Source of the DNA: Paracoccus rhizosphaerae | Lineage (GTDB): Bacteria; Pseudomonadota; Alphaproteobacteria; Rhodobacterales; Rhodobacteraceae | Direction: 5' to 3' | Assembly: GCF_026162645.1 (NCBI RefSeq) | Contig: NZ_JAOTBE010000031.1 | Location: forward strand, 1 to 43,093 | DNA: 43,093 nt | Shown: positions 19,638 to 28,748 of the stretch, in pieces | How positions within the stretch are numbered: the first letter of the stretch is position 1 | How the letters are laid out: each line of letters begins with the position of its first letter | Made by a program: the position numbers and the translations under genes | The notes under the pieces: model-generated | Databases searched by the model: none | Told to the model about the DNA's origin: nothing | The model's input: only the letters and a program-made list of their open reading frames with translations

Positions 19638-20087
19638 ATGACCGACACCCCGCTTTCACCGGAAACCCTCGACCGGCTGCGCGCAAGCTTCGATGCGCAG
19701 GGCCTGATGCGCCACTTGGGCGCCAGCATCGTCGCCGCCCTGCCGGGGCATGTCACGCTGCGCCTGCCCTTCAGGCGCGAACTGACCCAGCAGCACGGCT
19801 ATTTCCACGCGGGCGGCACGGCGGCGCTGGCGGATTCGGCCGGCGGCTATGCGGCCTTCACGCTGTTTCCGCCCGGCCATGACGTGCTGACGACTGAATT
19901 CAAGCTGAACCTGCTGAACCCCGCGCAGGGCGACTGGCTGGAGGCCGAGGGCCGCGTCGTCAAGCCGGGGCGCACGCTGACCATCTGCCAGCTGGACGTC
20001 TGGGGCGTCGGCGGCGGGCAGCGGACGCATGTGGCGACCGGCCTGCAGACGCTGATCTGCATCAAGCCACGCCCCGCCACGTCGTGA
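19638..20087 (+). CDS. PaaI-family thioesterase (hotdog fold)
   Basis: A 149-residue soluble hotdog-fold protein. QQHGYFHAGGTAALADSAGGY is the classical PaaI/YdiI active-site region, where the HGG-type motif is conserved and the downstream acidic residue is in ALADSAG. It probably hydrolyses acyl- or phenylacetyl-CoA type thioesters; the substrate cannot be read from sequence. GGGAGGAG four bases before ATG 19638 fixes the start; the open frame upstream is not supported. It precedes gnd on the same strand by 58 bases. Confidence 0.88.
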   Translation: MTDTPLSPETLDRLRASFDAQGLMRHLGASIVAALPGHVTLRLPFRRELTQQHGYFHAGGTAALADSAGGYAAFTLFPPGHDVLTTEFKLNLLNPAQGDWLEAEGRVVKPGRTLTICQLDVWGVGGGQRTHVATGLQTLICIKPRPATS

Positions 20088-20145
20088 CAGCGCCGCGCCG
20101 TTAGCGTAACCATCCCCCGAACGCATTGCGACCAAGGGTGGAGAC

Positions 20146-21552
20146 ATGGACATGACGGACGGCAACCAGCCGCGCATCGGGCTGATCGGGCTGGGCACGA
20201 TGGGGGCGGCGCTGGCGCTGAACATCGCGGAAAAGGGCTTTCCCATCGCGGTCTGGAACCGGACCTCGGGCGTGGCGCAGCGGTTTCACGACGACGCGGG
20301 TGACCTGGCCGCGCGGATCGTGCCGACCGAGACGCTGGCCGACCTGGTCGCCGCCATCGCACCGCCCCGCGCGATCATCCTGATGGTGCCCGCCGGCGTC
20401 GCCGTTGATGCGCAGCTGGAATCGCTGTCGCCGTTGCTGGGGCCGGAGGACCTGGTCATCGACGCTGGCAACGCGGATTTCCACGACACCAACCGCCGCG
20501 ATCAGGCCGCCCTGCCCTTCCGCTTCCTGGGCATGGGCGTTTCTGGCGGAGAGGACGGCGCGCGCCACGGTCCCGCGATCATGGGCGGCGGCAGTCAGAC
20601 AGACTGGGATCTGGTCGCGCCGGTGATGACCGCGATCTCGGCCAAGGCCGACGACGGCACGCCCTGCGCGGCCCGGATGGGCGACGCGGGCGCCGGGCAT
20701 TTCGTCAAGATGGTGCATAACGGCATCGAATATGCCGACATGCAGATGATCGCCGAGGTTTATGGCCTGATGCGCGACGGGATGGGGCTGCACGCGGCAG
20801 CGATCTCGGACATCTTTGCGGGGTGGAACGACGGCGTCCTCTCCAGCTATCTCATTGAGATCTCGGCCAAGGTGACGGCTGCGCGCGATCGCCATACCGG
20901 TGCCGCAATGCCCGACGTGATCCTGGACCGCGCGGGCCAGAAGGGCACCGGCCGCTGGACCGCCATCGAGGCGCAGCACCTGTCTGCCCCCATCCCGGTG
21001 ATCGAGGCCGCGGTCATGGCACGCAATGTCTCGGCCCGGCTGGACGAACGCCAGGCCGGAGAGGCACGCTTCGGCGCCGCGCCCGGCCCCTGCCCGCTTG
21101 ACGCGGAGGTGCTGGAACAAGCGCTGATCGCCGGCAAGATCCTCTGCTATGCGCAGGGCTTCACGATGATCGACGGCGCGTCCGGCCGATTTGGCTGGAC
21201 GCTGGACCTGCCCGGCATCGCCCGCGTGTGGCGCGCCGGGTGCATCATCCGGTCGGCCATGCTGAACGACATGGCCGACGCGCTGGCCGAGGATCCGGCC
21301 CGCAACCTGATCATGGCACCCTTCTTTGCCGACCTTCTGGCGCGGGCGATGCCGGCGCTGCGGCAGGTCGTGACGCAGGGGATCGCCGCGGGCCATGCGC
21401 TGCCGGCGCTGGCATCCGGGCTGATGTGGTTCGACATGATGCGCACCGCGCGCGGGACGGCGAACATGATCCAGGCGCAGCGCGACTTCTTCGGCGCGCA
21501 TGGGTTCGAGCGTCTGGACGGAATCGACGACCGCCACGGCCCCTGGGGCTGA
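20146..21552 (+). CDS. gnd: 6-phosphogluconate dehydrogenase, decarboxylating
   Basis: A 468-residue NADP-linked enzyme of the oxidative pentose phosphate pathway, converting 6-phosphogluconate to ribulose 5-phosphate and CO2. It has the N-terminal nucleotide-binding GLIGLGTMG (about 12-20), the substrate-binding GMGVSGGEDGARHGPAIM near 130, and the catalytic region GHFVKMVHNGIEYADMQ near 187 with the conserved Lys and Glu. Length is typical of the dimeric long form. Two close ATGs (20146, 20152) share an AGGGTGGAG upstream. It ends 5 bases before the convergent ectR stop; both stops lie in one palindrome. Confidence 0.95.
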   Translation: MDMTDGNQPRIGLIGLGTMGAALALNIAEKGFPIAVWNRTSGVAQRFHDDAGDLAARIVPTETLADLVAAIAPPRAIILMVPAGVAVDAQLESLSPLLGPEDLVIDAGNADFHDTNRRDQAALPFRFLGMGVSGGEDGARHGPAIMGGGSQTDWDLVAPVMTAISAKADDGTPCAARMGDAGAGHFVKMVHNGIEYADMQMIAEVYGLMRDGMGLHAAAISDIFAGWNDGVLSSYLIEISAKVTAARDRHTGAAMPDVILDRAGQKGTGRWTAIEAQHLSAPIPVIEAAVMARNVSARLDERQAGEARFGAAPGPCPLDAEVLEQALIAGKILCYAQGFTMIDGASGRFGWTLDLPGIARVWRAGCIIRSAMLNDMADALAEDPARNLIMAPFFADLLARAMPALRQVVTQGIAAGHALPALASGLMWFDMMRTARGTANMIQAQRDFFGAHGFERLDGIDDRHGPWG

Positions 21553-21562
21553 CGCCGTCAGC
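21548..21562. repeat. Palindrome spanning the convergent gnd and ectR stops
   Basis: GCTGACG (21548-21554) and CGTCAGC (21556-21562) are perfect reverse complements around one base. The gnd TGA (21550-21552) and the ectR stop (21558-21560) are both inside. It is short and lacks a T-run, so a terminator role is doubtful. Confidence 0.6.
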
Positions 21563-22061
21563 GGCGGATGCGGCTGATCTCTCCCAGTGTCAGGACCGGC
21601 GATGCGTCGATGCCATGGGCGTTCAGCATCGCCGCCACCCGTTCGAGCGAGGCGACCAGCATCGCCTGCTCCCAATCCTGCAGCGCCTCGAATCCGGTGA
21701 CGAAATGCTGCTGCAGGGCGTCGGGGGCATCGCGCAGGGCCGCGGCCCCCTCCTCGGTCAGGATCACGTGCAGCTGCCGCCGGTCGGTGCTGGACCGCTG
21801 GCGCTGCGTCAGGCCCAGCTTGTCCAGCTGATCGACCAACGCCGTCACCGTAGCCTGGCTGACGCCCATCTGCGTCGACAGCTGCGTCGGCATGGCGGAC
21901 CGCCCCTCGCGCCCGGCCAGGATCTGCAGCACCCGCAGCTTGGCGGGCGTCAGCCGCGCGGCCTGCGCCAGGTCACGTTCATATTGTTCGGTCGCGCGCA
22001 GGATGCGCCGCAGCGCGATCAGCGCGGCATCTGTTCGTGGCTTGGCGGCAGGCTCGGTCAT
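21558..22061 (-). CDS. ectR: MarR-family regulator, probable EctR
   Basis: A 167-residue winged-helix regulator of the MarR family. The recognition helix region is MPTQLSTQMGVSQATVTALVDQLDKLGL (about 70-97), and the wing carries the classical RxRSSTDRRQ-type motif. It is divergent from ectABC-ask, the arrangement known for EctR1-type repressors of ectoine synthesis in methylotrophs and other halotolerant bacteria, so the same role is inferred here. The start MTEPAAKPR at 22061 is preferred over an upstream in-frame start. A candidate operator is the inverted repeat at 22199-22221 in the shared promoter region. Confidence 0.85.
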   Translation of the reverse strand: MTEPAAKPRTDAALIALRRILRATEQYERDLAQAARLTPAKLRVLQILAGREGRSAMPTQLSTQMGVSQATVTALVDQLDKLGLTQRQRSSTDRRQLHVILTEEGAAALRDAPDALQQHFVTGFEALQDWEQAMLVASLERVAAMLNAHGIDASPVLTLGEISRIRR

Positions 22062-22198
22062 GGGCGCATTATGCCAGCGCCTGACGGGCAAGGGCAACGC
22101 CATTCACTTCGGGGCGAAAACAATTTGCCTGACGAACCCCGAGCGGTCACGCATCCGTGCGCATCATCCGAAATATGCCTTTATATCGCGGCCACTTA

Positions 22199-22221
22199 GC
22201 TGAAAACGCCTGATTTTCAGC
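22199..22221. promoter_or_regulatory. Inverted repeat in the ectR-ectA promoter region
   Basis: GCTGAAAA (22199-22206) and TTTTCAGC (22214-22221) are perfect 8-bp arms with a 7-base spacer, giving a 23-bp site about 70 bases before the ectA start. MarR proteins bind inverted repeats of about this size. An EctR operator is inferred, not proven; no confident -35/-10 pair was identified. Confidence 0.55.
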
Positions 22222-22289
22222 CAAGGCGGTTGCAACCAAGGGCAAGGTTTACTAGTTTGATGCCCGAAGCAACTGAGGATCAGGAGCCC

Positions 22290-22826
22290 ATGCCCAGAGA
22301 CGTGCAAGACATCGAACGCCCCCAGCAGCTGGTGCTGCGCAAGCCGGATCCCACCGACGGATCCGACGTGTGGGAGTTGGTGCGCGACTGCAAGCCGCTG
22401 GACGAGAACTCGATGTACTGCAACATCGTGCAAGCCGAGCACTTCCGCGACACCTGCGTCGTGGCCGAGCTTGACGGCCGGATCGTGGGCTGGATTTCCG
22501 GCCACATGATCCCCAACGAGGACGCGCTGTTCGTCTGGCAGGTCGCTGTCAGCGGCAAGGCGCGCGGTCTGGGACTCGGCCGCAAGATGCTGATGCACCT
22601 GATCAATCGCGATGCATGCGCCGATGCGACCCGGCTGAACACGACCATCACGCGCGACAACGACGCATCTTGGGCGCTGTTTCGCAGCCTGGCCCGCCAT
22701 GTCGGCGGAGAGCTGTCGGACGATCCCCATTACACCCGCCACGAACATTTCGACGGGCGCCACGCGACCGAGCACATGGTGACGATCACCCTGCCGCGCG
22801 AGGCAGGTCGGGCCTTCGCCGCCTGA
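22290..22826 (+). CDS. ectA: Diaminobutyrate acetyltransferase
   Basis: A 178-residue GNAT-fold enzyme that acetylates L-2,4-diaminobutyrate, the second dedicated step of ectoine synthesis. EctA landmarks are RKPDPTDGSDVWELVRDCKPLDENSMYCN, the family's substrate-binding N-terminal region, and GKARGLGLGRKML for acetyl-CoA. ATG 22290 is chosen because an AGGAG lies just upstream and the protein then matches family length; ATG 22260 would add 10 residues. It is first of ectA-ectB-ectC-ask. Regulation by the divergent MarR gene is likely. Confidence 0.95.
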   Translation: MPRDVQDIERPQQLVLRKPDPTDGSDVWELVRDCKPLDENSMYCNIVQAEHFRDTCVVAELDGRIVGWISGHMIPNEDALFVWQVAVSGKARGLGLGRKMLMHLINRDACADATRLNTTITRDNDASWALFRSLARHVGGELSDDPHYTRHEHFDGRHATEHMVTITLPREAGRAFAA

Positions 22827-22881
22827 TTACTTCACCCATCGAAGCATTCTCAAAAACGCACACCGTGCGAAAGGACGTCTC

Positions 22882-24177
22882 ATGCCTAAAGACATGACGA
22901 ACATCACCGACGACACGACGATCTTCCAGCGCCGCGAAAGCGAGGCGCGGTCCTATTGCCGGGGCATTCCCTCGGTCTTCACCTCGGCCAGCGGCTCGAT
23001 CATGCGCGCGGCCGACGGGCGCGAGCATATCGACTTTCTCGCCGGCTGCTCGTCGCTGAACTATGGTCACAACGACCCCGACATGAAGGCCGCGCTGATC
23101 GAGCATATCAGCAGCGACGGCATTGCTCACGGGCTTGACCTGCACACCACGACCAAGGCCGAGTTCCTTGACGCGTTCGAGCGGCACATCTTGGCCCCGC
23201 GCGGCATGGATCACCGCGTGATGTTCACCGGTCCGACCGGAGCCAATGCGGTCGAGGCCGCGATGAAGATCGCGCGCAAGTCAACCGGCCGCACCAACGT
23301 CATCGCCTTCACCAACGGCTTCCACGGTGTGACCATGGGCGCGCTGGCCGCGACCGGGAACGGCTATCACCGTGGCGGCGCGGGGATGGAGACGCAGGGC
23401 GTGACCCGTGTGCCCTTCGACGGATATGCCAAGGGCCTCGACAGCGCCGCGCTCTTGGACCAGATGCTGTCCGACGCTTCGGGCGGTATCGACGCCCCCG
23501 CCGCGATCATGCTGGAAACCGTACAGGGCGAAGGCGGCCTGAACGCCGCGTCCGCCGAGTTCGTGCGGGCGGTGGCCGACATCGCCAAGCGTCACGGCGC
23601 GCTGCTGATCCTGGATGACATCCAGGCGGGCTGCGGCCGCACCGGCAAGTTCTTCTCGTTCGAGGACATGGGCGTGGTTCCGGACCTGGTGCCGATGGCG
23701 AAGTCCGTGTCGGGCTTCGGCCTGCCGCTGGCCATGGTCCTGGTGCGCCCCGAACATGACGTCTTCGGCCCGGCGGAACATAACGGCACCTTCCGCGGCA
23801 ACACCCATGCCTTCGTGACGGCCCGCGTCGCGGTTGAGAAGTTCTGGTCGGACAAGGCCTTCGAGGCCGAACTGGCCGAAAAGGCTCAGATCATTGAAAC
23901 GCGGCTGACGCAGCTGCGCGACATGGTTCCGGGGGCCTTCCTGAAGGGCCGCGGCCTAATGCGCGGCGTCGACGTCGGCTCGGGTGAGCTGGCCGGCGCG
24001 ATCTGCAAGCGCGCATTCGATGGTGGCCTGATCATCGAGACTTCGGGGAACGAGGACCAGGTGGTCAAGGTTCTGGCGCCCCTGACCACGCCGAAGGACG
24101 TGCTTGAAAAGGGCTTCGACATCCTGCTGGATGCTGCCCGTGACGTCCTTGCCACCACCAACATCGCTGCGGAGTAA
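22882..24177 (+). CDS. ectB: Diaminobutyrate-2-oxoglutarate transaminase
   Basis: A 431-residue class III PLP aminotransferase that makes L-2,4-diaminobutyrate from aspartate semialdehyde and glutamate, the first step of ectoine synthesis. The PLP lysine is Lys274 ([12 protein letters not shown]), the pyridine-binding aspartate lies in [10 protein letters not shown] (about 245), and the cofactor phosphate region is [12 protein letters not shown] (about 116-127). AAGGA six bases before ATG 22882 supports the start. It follows ectA by 55 bases and precedes ectC by 5. Confidence 0.96.
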   Translation: MPKDMTNITDDTTIFQRRESEARSYCRGIPSVFTSASGSIMRAADGREHIDFLAGCSSLNYGHNDPDMKAALIEHISSDGIAHGLDLHTTTKAEFLDAFERHILAPRGMDHRVMFTGPTGANAVEAAMKIARKSTGRTNVIAFTNGFHGVTMGALAATGNGYHRGGAGMETQGVTRVPFDGYAKGLDSAALLDQMLSDASGGIDAPAAIMLETVQGEGGLNAASAEFVRAVADIAKRHGALLILDDIQAGCGRTGKFFSFEDMGVVPDLVPMAKSVSGFGLPLAMVLVRPEHDVFGPAEHNGTFRGNTHAFVTARVAVEKFWSDKAFEAELAEKAQIIETRLTQLRDMVPGAFLKGRGLMRGVDVGSGELAGAICKRAFDGGLIIETSGNEDQVVKVLAPLTTPKDVLEKGFDILLDAARDVLATTNIAAE

Positions 24178-24182
24178 TCGAT

Positions 24183-24575
24183 ATGATCGTTCGCAATTTC
24201 CACGACCTCAAGGACACCGACCGATCGGTGTCCGACGCCCGCTGGAACTCGGTCCGGATGCTGCTGGCCGATGACGGGATGGGCTTTTCCTTCCACATCA
24301 CCACGCTGGAGGCGGGGTCGGAGCATACGTTCCACTACAAGAACCACTTCGAGAGCGTCTATTGCATGTCCGGCAAGGGGTCGATCACCGATCTGGCCAC
24401 TGGCGAGACGCACGAGATCACGCCCGGCGTGATGTATGCGCTGAACCTGCATGACAAGCACACGCTGCGTGCGGAGGAGACGCTGGTCATGGCCTGCTGC
24501 TTCAATCCGCCCGTGACCGGCACCGAGGTCCACCGAGAGGACGGCAGCTATGCCCCGGCTGCCGAAACGGCCTGA
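24183..24575 (+). CDS. ectC: L-ectoine synthase
   Basis: A 130-residue cupin enzyme that cyclises N-gamma-acetyl-diaminobutyrate to ectoine. The iron ligands known for EctC, Glu57, Tyr85 and His93, are all present at exactly these positions (HFESVY, GVMYALN, HDKHTL). A GGAG lies about 10 bases before ATG 24183. The protein is of full family length. It sits between ectB and the specialised aspartokinase with gaps of 5 and 3 bases, so the four genes form one tight operon. Confidence 0.97.
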   Translation: MIVRNFHDLKDTDRSVSDARWNSVRMLLADDGMGFSFHITTLEAGSEHTFHYKNHFESVYCMSGKGSITDLATGETHEITPGVMYALNLHDKHTLRAEETLVMACCFNPPVTGTEVHREDGSYAPAAETA

Positions 24576-24578
24576 GCC

Positions 24579-25997
24579 ATGACCCATACCGTCGAAAAGA
24601 TCGGCGGCACCTCGATGTCGCGGGTTCATGAGCTGCGCGACACGGTGCTGATCGGCGACCGTCAGAACCCCTATGGCCGCATCTTCGTGGTCTCGGCCTT
24701 CGGTGGCATCACCAACCTGCTGCTCGAGCACAAGAAGTCCGGCGAGCCCGGTGTCTATGCCGCCTTCGCCAGCAGCGAGGACGACCACGGCTGGCTGGCC
24801 GCGCTGGACCGCGCCAGCACCGCCATGCTGGAGGCGCACCGCGCTGTCCTGGACCATCCGGGTGACGTGGACAGCGCCGACGCTTTCGTCCGCGACCGCC
24901 TGCTTGGTGCGAAGAACTGCCTGATCGACCTGCAGCGCCTGTGTTCCTACGGCCACTTCCGGCTGTCCGAACACATGCTGCAGACGCGAGAGCTGCTGTC
25001 GGGCCTGGGAGAGGCGCATTCCGCGTTCGTCACCACGCTGATGCTGCAGCGGGCCGGGATCTCGGCCCGGTTCGTGGACCTGTCAGGCTGGCGCGACGAG
25101 GGCGAGGTCACGCTGGACCAGCGTATTCTGGGCGCGATGGAAGGCGTCGATCCGGCGTCGGAAATGCCCATCGTCACCGGCTATGCCCAGTGCCGCGAAG
25201 GCCTGATGCGCGAATTCGACCGCGGCTATTCCGAGGTGACGTTCTCGCGGCTGGCGGCCCTGACCGGCGCGCGCGAGGCGATCATCCACAAGGAATTCCA
25301 CCTGTCCTCGGCCGATCCCAAGCTGGTGGGCCACGACGTTGTCCGCAAGCTGGGGCGCACGAATTATGACGTGGCCGACCAGCTGTCGAACCTGGGGATG
25401 GAGGCGATCCACCCCAAGGCCGCCAAGACGCTGCGCCAGTCGGGTGTGCCGCTGCGCGTGACGAATGCGTTCGAGCCGCACGATCCCGGTACGCTGATCG
25501 ACGACCAGCCGGCGACAGAACCGGCGGTCGAGATCGTCACCGGACTGGATCTGTTCGCGCTGGAGCTGTTCGAACAGGACATGGTCGGCGCCAAGGGCTA
25601 TGACGCCACCATCCTCGAGGTGCTGACCCGCCACAAGGTTCGCATTGTCAGCAAGGTGTCGAACGCCAACACGATCACGCACTACGTGGACAGCAGCCTC
25701 AAGGTGCTGCGCCGGGTCGAGAAGGACCTGACCGAGCGCTATCCCTCGGCCTGCGTCTCGTCGCGGGCGGTCGCAATGGCCTCGGCTGTCGGGCGCGACC
25801 TGGACGGGCTGGCGGTCCTCAGCCGCGGGCTGAACGCGCTGGCCGATGCCGGCGTCTCGGCGATCGGCGCGACCCAGGGACCGCGTCCGGTGGATGTGCA
25901 GTTCATCGTCGAACGAGACGCGCTGGCCTCGTCGATCAAGGCGCTGCACCGCGCTTTGGTCGAGGACGCGAAGGCGGCGCTGCCGAAGGCCGCCTAA
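24579..25997 (+). CDS. ask: Ectoine-specific aspartokinase (Ask_Ect)
   Basis: A 472-residue aspartate kinase. It opens with the aspartokinase signature KIGGTSMS (residues 7-14) and carries the amino acid kinase fold, with EFHLSSADPKLVG (about 235) and a C-terminal ACT-type region (KVRIVSKVSNANTITHYV, about 350 onward). Long divergent aspartokinases of this type are found only beside ect genes and are thought to escape feedback control by lysine and threonine, feeding aspartyl phosphate into ectoine. Its position, 3 bases after ectC, fits. No ectD (ectoine hydroxylase) or ectoine transporter is nearby in this window. Confidence 0.93.
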   Translation: MTHTVEKIGGTSMSRVHELRDTVLIGDRQNPYGRIFVVSAFGGITNLLLEHKKSGEPGVYAAFASSEDDHGWLAALDRASTAMLEAHRAVLDHPGDVDSADAFVRDRLLGAKNCLIDLQRLCSYGHFRLSEHMLQTRELLSGLGEAHSAFVTTLMLQRAGISARFVDLSGWRDEGEVTLDQRILGAMEGVDPASEMPIVTGYAQCREGLMREFDRGYSEVTFSRLAALTGAREAIIHKEFHLSSADPKLVGHDVVRKLGRTNYDVADQLSNLGMEAIHPKAAKTLRQSGVPLRVTNAFEPHDPGTLIDDQPATEPAVEIVTGLDLFALELFEQDMVGAKGYDATILEVLTRHKVRIVSKVSNANTITHYVDSSLKVLRRVEKDLTERYPSACVSSRAVAMASAVGRDLDGLAVLSRGLNALADAGVSAIGATQGPRPVDVQFIVERDALASSIKALHRALVEDAKAALPKAA

Positions 25998-26018
25998 GCG
26001 CAGCCAGATGACGACCTG

Positions 26019-26048
26019 AAGGGCCGGCGGCATCTGCGGCCGGCCTTT
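26019..26048 (+). terminator. Terminator of the ect operon
   Basis: AAGGGCCGGC (26019-26028) pairs with GCCGGCCTTT (26039-26048), including one G-T wobble, across a 10-base loop. The right arm runs into TTTTA. It lies 22 bases after the ask stop codon. Confidence 0.85.
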
Positions 26049-26141
26049 TACGTTGCAAATCATGCGCCCTTGTTCAGCAGGCCTTAAAGATTCGGCGCTA
26101 AGCAGGACCTGTCCGCTTCTGTCATGCGAAAGGAACCTGCG

Positions 26142-27596
26142 GTGACCAATCAGAACTGTGCCTCGTCGGTCGAGCTTGAGGCGCGCCTGAACTTCCTGGA
26201 TCTGGGCGCCGATGCGCAGGACCGGCTGCGCTCGCTGGCGGGTGGCGTTCAAGACAGCGTCGAAGCCGCGCTGAGCGAGTTCTATCAGCGCATCGCGTCG
26301 ATCCCCCATCTGCGCCGCCACTTCACCGACGACGCCCACAGCCAGCGCGCCAAGGGCAGCCAGCAGCAGCACTGGAAGCGCATCCTGTCGGCGGATTTCG
26401 GCGACGACTACGCGAAGTCGGTCCTGCGGATCGGCGCCGTTCATGCCCGCATCGGGCTTGAGCCGCGGTGGTATATCGGCGGCTATGGGCTGGTTCTGCA
26501 CCACATCATCAGCGACATGGTGAACGACCGACGGACGCTGACCGCCGCCGGGCGCGCGCGGCTGGCCGACGACCTGTCGGCGCTGATGCGGGCCGCGCTT
26601 CTGGACATCGACCTGTCGATTTCGACCTATCTGGAACAGGTGGACGAGCGTCGCCAAGAGGCCGAGGAAGCCCAGCACCGGGCCTTCCACACGCTGTCGG
26701 ACGCGCTCGGCCGGCTGTCCGACGGAGATTTGACCGCACGCGTCGATCCGGCGCTGTCGCAGAAGACCCGCTTCAACGACACGGTCGAGCGTCTGGCCGC
26801 GATCATGTCCTCGGTCCGGCAGGGGGCCGAGCAGATCGGCACCGGCACCCGAGAGATCGCGGCAGCCTCTGACGACCTGGCGCGCCGCACCGAACAGCAA
26901 GCCGCCAGCCTCGAGCAGACCGCCGCCGCGCTGAACGAGATGACCGCCGCGGTCAAGGATTCCGCGCAACGCAGCCGCGCCGCCGAGGAGATGGCCGCCA
27001 AGGCCCGAGAGGTGGCGGCGAACGGCAGCCGCATCATGGATGAAACCCGCACGGCGATGGCCGACGTCTCGGCCAGCGCGAACGAGATGGAGCAGATCAT
27101 CGGCGTCATCAGCGAGATCGCCTTCCAGACCAACCTGCTGGCACTGAACGCCGGCGTCGAGGCCGCCCGGGCAGGCGACGCGGGCCGCGGCTTCGCCGTC
27201 GTTGCGGCCGAGGTCCGCGCGCTGGCGCAGCGATCCGCCGATGCGGTCCGCACGATCCAAAAACTGATCGACCGCAGCGTCCGGCAAACGGCGCACGGGG
27301 CCGAGCTGGTAACCGCGACGCATTCCGCGCTGACCGACATCATCTCGGTCTTCAACGACATCGAGGCCAGCGTCACCGAGATGTCGGCCACGGCGCAGCG
27401 CCAGGCGCTGAGCATCTCCGAGATCAACAGCGCGGTCAGCTATCTCGACGACGTGACGCAGCAGAACGCCGCCATGGTCGAGCAGGCAAGTGCCACCAGC
27501 GCGCTGTTGAACACCGAGGCCGAGTCGCTTGGAAACATGGTCAGCCGCTTCAGCCTGAGCAGCCCCACCGCGATCGAATGGCGTCAGGCGGTCTGA
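26142..27596 (+). CDS. Globin-coupled methyl-accepting chemotaxis protein, soluble
   Basis: A 484-residue receptor with an N-terminal protoglobin/globin-coupled sensor domain (about 10-170) and a C-terminal MCP signalling domain. The proximal haem histidine is His101 in [17 protein letters not shown], the GCS signature. The MCP hairpin tip [21 protein letters not shown] is near residue 330. It has no membrane segment, as in HemAT aerotaxis sensors, so it probably senses O2 or another gas in the cytoplasm. GTG 26142 is preferred because AAGGA lies 7 bases upstream; ATG 26124 would include that site in the coding part. It is alone after the ect terminator; no che genes are nearby. Confidence 0.93.
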   Translation: MTNQNCASSVELEARLNFLDLGADAQDRLRSLAGGVQDSVEAALSEFYQRIASIPHLRRHFTDDAHSQRAKGSQQQHWKRILSADFGDDYAKSVLRIGAVHARIGLEPRWYIGGYGLVLHHIISDMVNDRRTLTAAGRARLADDLSALMRAALLDIDLSISTYLEQVDERRQEAEEAQHRAFHTLSDALGRLSDGDLTARVDPALSQKTRFNDTVERLAAIMSSVRQGAEQIGTGTREIAAASDDLARRTEQQAASLEQTAAALNEMTAAVKDSAQRSRAAEEMAAKAREVAANGSRIMDETRTAMADVSASANEMEQIIGVISEIAFQTNLLALNAGVEAARAGDAGRGFAVVAAEVRALAQRSADAVRTIQKLIDRSVRQTAHGAELVTATHSALTDIISVFNDIEASVTEMSATAQRQALSISEINSAVSYLDDVTQQNAAMVEQASATSALLNTEAESLGNMVSRFSLSSPTAIEWRQAV

Positions 27597-27865
27597 ACGA
27601 CCGGGCGCCGGGTGGCCGGTGCCGGGCTGCGGCGCGTCAGGACCGGCCAGCCGGGCCGCAGTCCGACAATTGCGGGGTCCGTCGGTGCGGACTGCCGGTT
27701 CTCGGACTGGGACTGGGTGTGACGACAGGCAGCATCCGGACCCTGCCCGTCCAACCTCTCGCCGCGACACAAAGACGCGTTCCCGTTGGCCCTGGATCGC
27801 CGGCGGATGGAACCACAGCCCCGCCCTGTGCCTTTTCCTATGCGGAAAGCACTTGGAGGAGCCAG

Positions 27866-28351
27866 ATGCACAGGAACGTCACTGCGATCTATCGCACTTT
27901 CGCGACCGCAGACCTTGTCCGGCGAGAGTTGAGCGACCTTGGAATTTCAAGCGGGGACATCCGTGTCATCCCGGACATGGACGATCCCGTCGGTGCCGAC
28001 GGCATGCGGACTGACCGCACGCATACCGACAGGCTGCACGACCTGCACCTGCCCGACGACGACCTCCGGACCTATCAGCAGAGCGTCCGCAGGGGGGACT
28101 ATGTCGTCTCGGCCGAGGTGGACGAGACGCAGATCGCGCGGGTGCAGCAGATCATGCGCCGGCCCGAGGACGAGGCCTACAACCTCGACCAGAGAAGCGA
28201 CGAGTTCCGCGACGCGGGGCTTGATCCCTACAGCGATCCCGGAACGCGCAGCACCAACGAAGAATGGATGGGTCGGCGCGACCAGGACAACACCGATCCG
28301 TTCACCCGGTCGTATATGCGCAACGCGCGGCTGGACCAGCGGCACGGCTGA
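27866..28351 (+). CDS. Small stress-type protein (GSP17M/YsnF-like N-terminal domain)
   Basis: A 161-residue acidic soluble protein. The opening, HRNVTAIYRTFATADLVRRELSD, followed by GISSGDIRVIPD, resembles the general-stress-protein 17M/YsnF-type domain, an alpha-beta repeat found in stress-induced proteins. The C-terminal half is rich in Asp/Arg and probably disordered. GGAGGA 5 bases before ATG 27866 fixes the start. It precedes a small membrane protein by 35 bases on the same strand. A role in osmotic or general stress is only inferred from the domain resemblance and from the ectoine neighbourhood. Confidence 0.7.
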   Translation: MHRNVTAIYRTFATADLVRRELSDLGISSGDIRVIPDMDDPVGADGMRTDRTHTDRLHDLHLPDDDLRTYQQSVRRGDYVVSAEVDETQIARVQQIMRRPEDEAYNLDQRSDEFRDAGLDPYSDPGTRSTNEEWMGRRDQDNTDPFTRSYMRNARLDQRHG

Positions 28352-28386
28352 TCCTCGAACCGACAGATCAAGGAAAGGAAGCGAAC

Positions 28387-28623
28387 ATGGCGGACTATCG
28401 CGACCCGAAGGTGACCAAGACCTCTGACTCGAAGGGGGGCGCAGGCAAGTGGATCGGTATCATCGTCGTGGTGATCCTGGCGCTGCTGCTGCTGGGCTGG
28501 ATCCTCGGGTGGTTTTCCGATGAGGCCCCCGAGGCCGTCGTGACCGACGAGGCCGTCGTCACCGACGATGGAGTCGTGGCCGAGGAACCTGTCATCGTCG
28601 AAGAGCCGGCCGAGGTGCAATAA
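28387..28623 (+). CDS. Small acidic single-span membrane protein
   Basis: A 78-residue protein: a polar N-terminus (about 22 residues, Lys/Asp), one strong membrane span (about 23-43, IGIIVVVILALLLLGWILGW) and an acidic tail of about 33 residues built of repeated Val-Val-Thr-Asp and Val-Glu-Glu units. AAGGAAG lies 5-6 bases upstream of ATG 28387. I do not recognise the family. The tail is probably periplasmic if the positive-inside rule holds. It lies between the stress-type gene and the phospholipase D gene. Confidence 0.7.
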   Translation: MADYRDPKVTKTSDSKGGAGKWIGIIVVVILALLLLGWILGWFSDEAPEAVVTDEAVVTDDGVVAEEPVIVEEPAEVQ

Positions 28624-28652
28624 GCCACCTGGGCAGCCTTTTGCGGCAGTCG

Positions 28653-28679
28653 CGCCCGCGGCCATACCGGCCGCGGGCG
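28653..28679 (+). terminator. GC-rich hairpin after the small membrane protein
   Basis: CGCCCGCGGCC (28653-28663) and GGCCGCGGGCG (28669-28679) are perfect 11-bp arms with a 5-base loop, starting 30 bases after the stop. No T-run follows, so it may be a weak terminator or an mRNA-stabilising hairpin separating this gene from the next. Confidence 0.55.
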
Positions 28680-28748
28680 TCCGACCATGACCTGCCGCCG
28701 GGACGCGCATCGGCCCGCTGACAAGGAACGCTTCCTGCAGGAGCTTGG

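Noticed and set aside
22240..22289. TTGCAA ... TACTAG as an ectA promoter
   Set aside because: Spacing is about 14 bases and both boxes are weak; it was not called.
25083..27770. A long minus-strand frame opposite the aspartokinase and chemoreceptor genes
   Set aside because: Arg/Gly/Gln-rich shadow translation with no family features; both plus-strand genes are clearly real.
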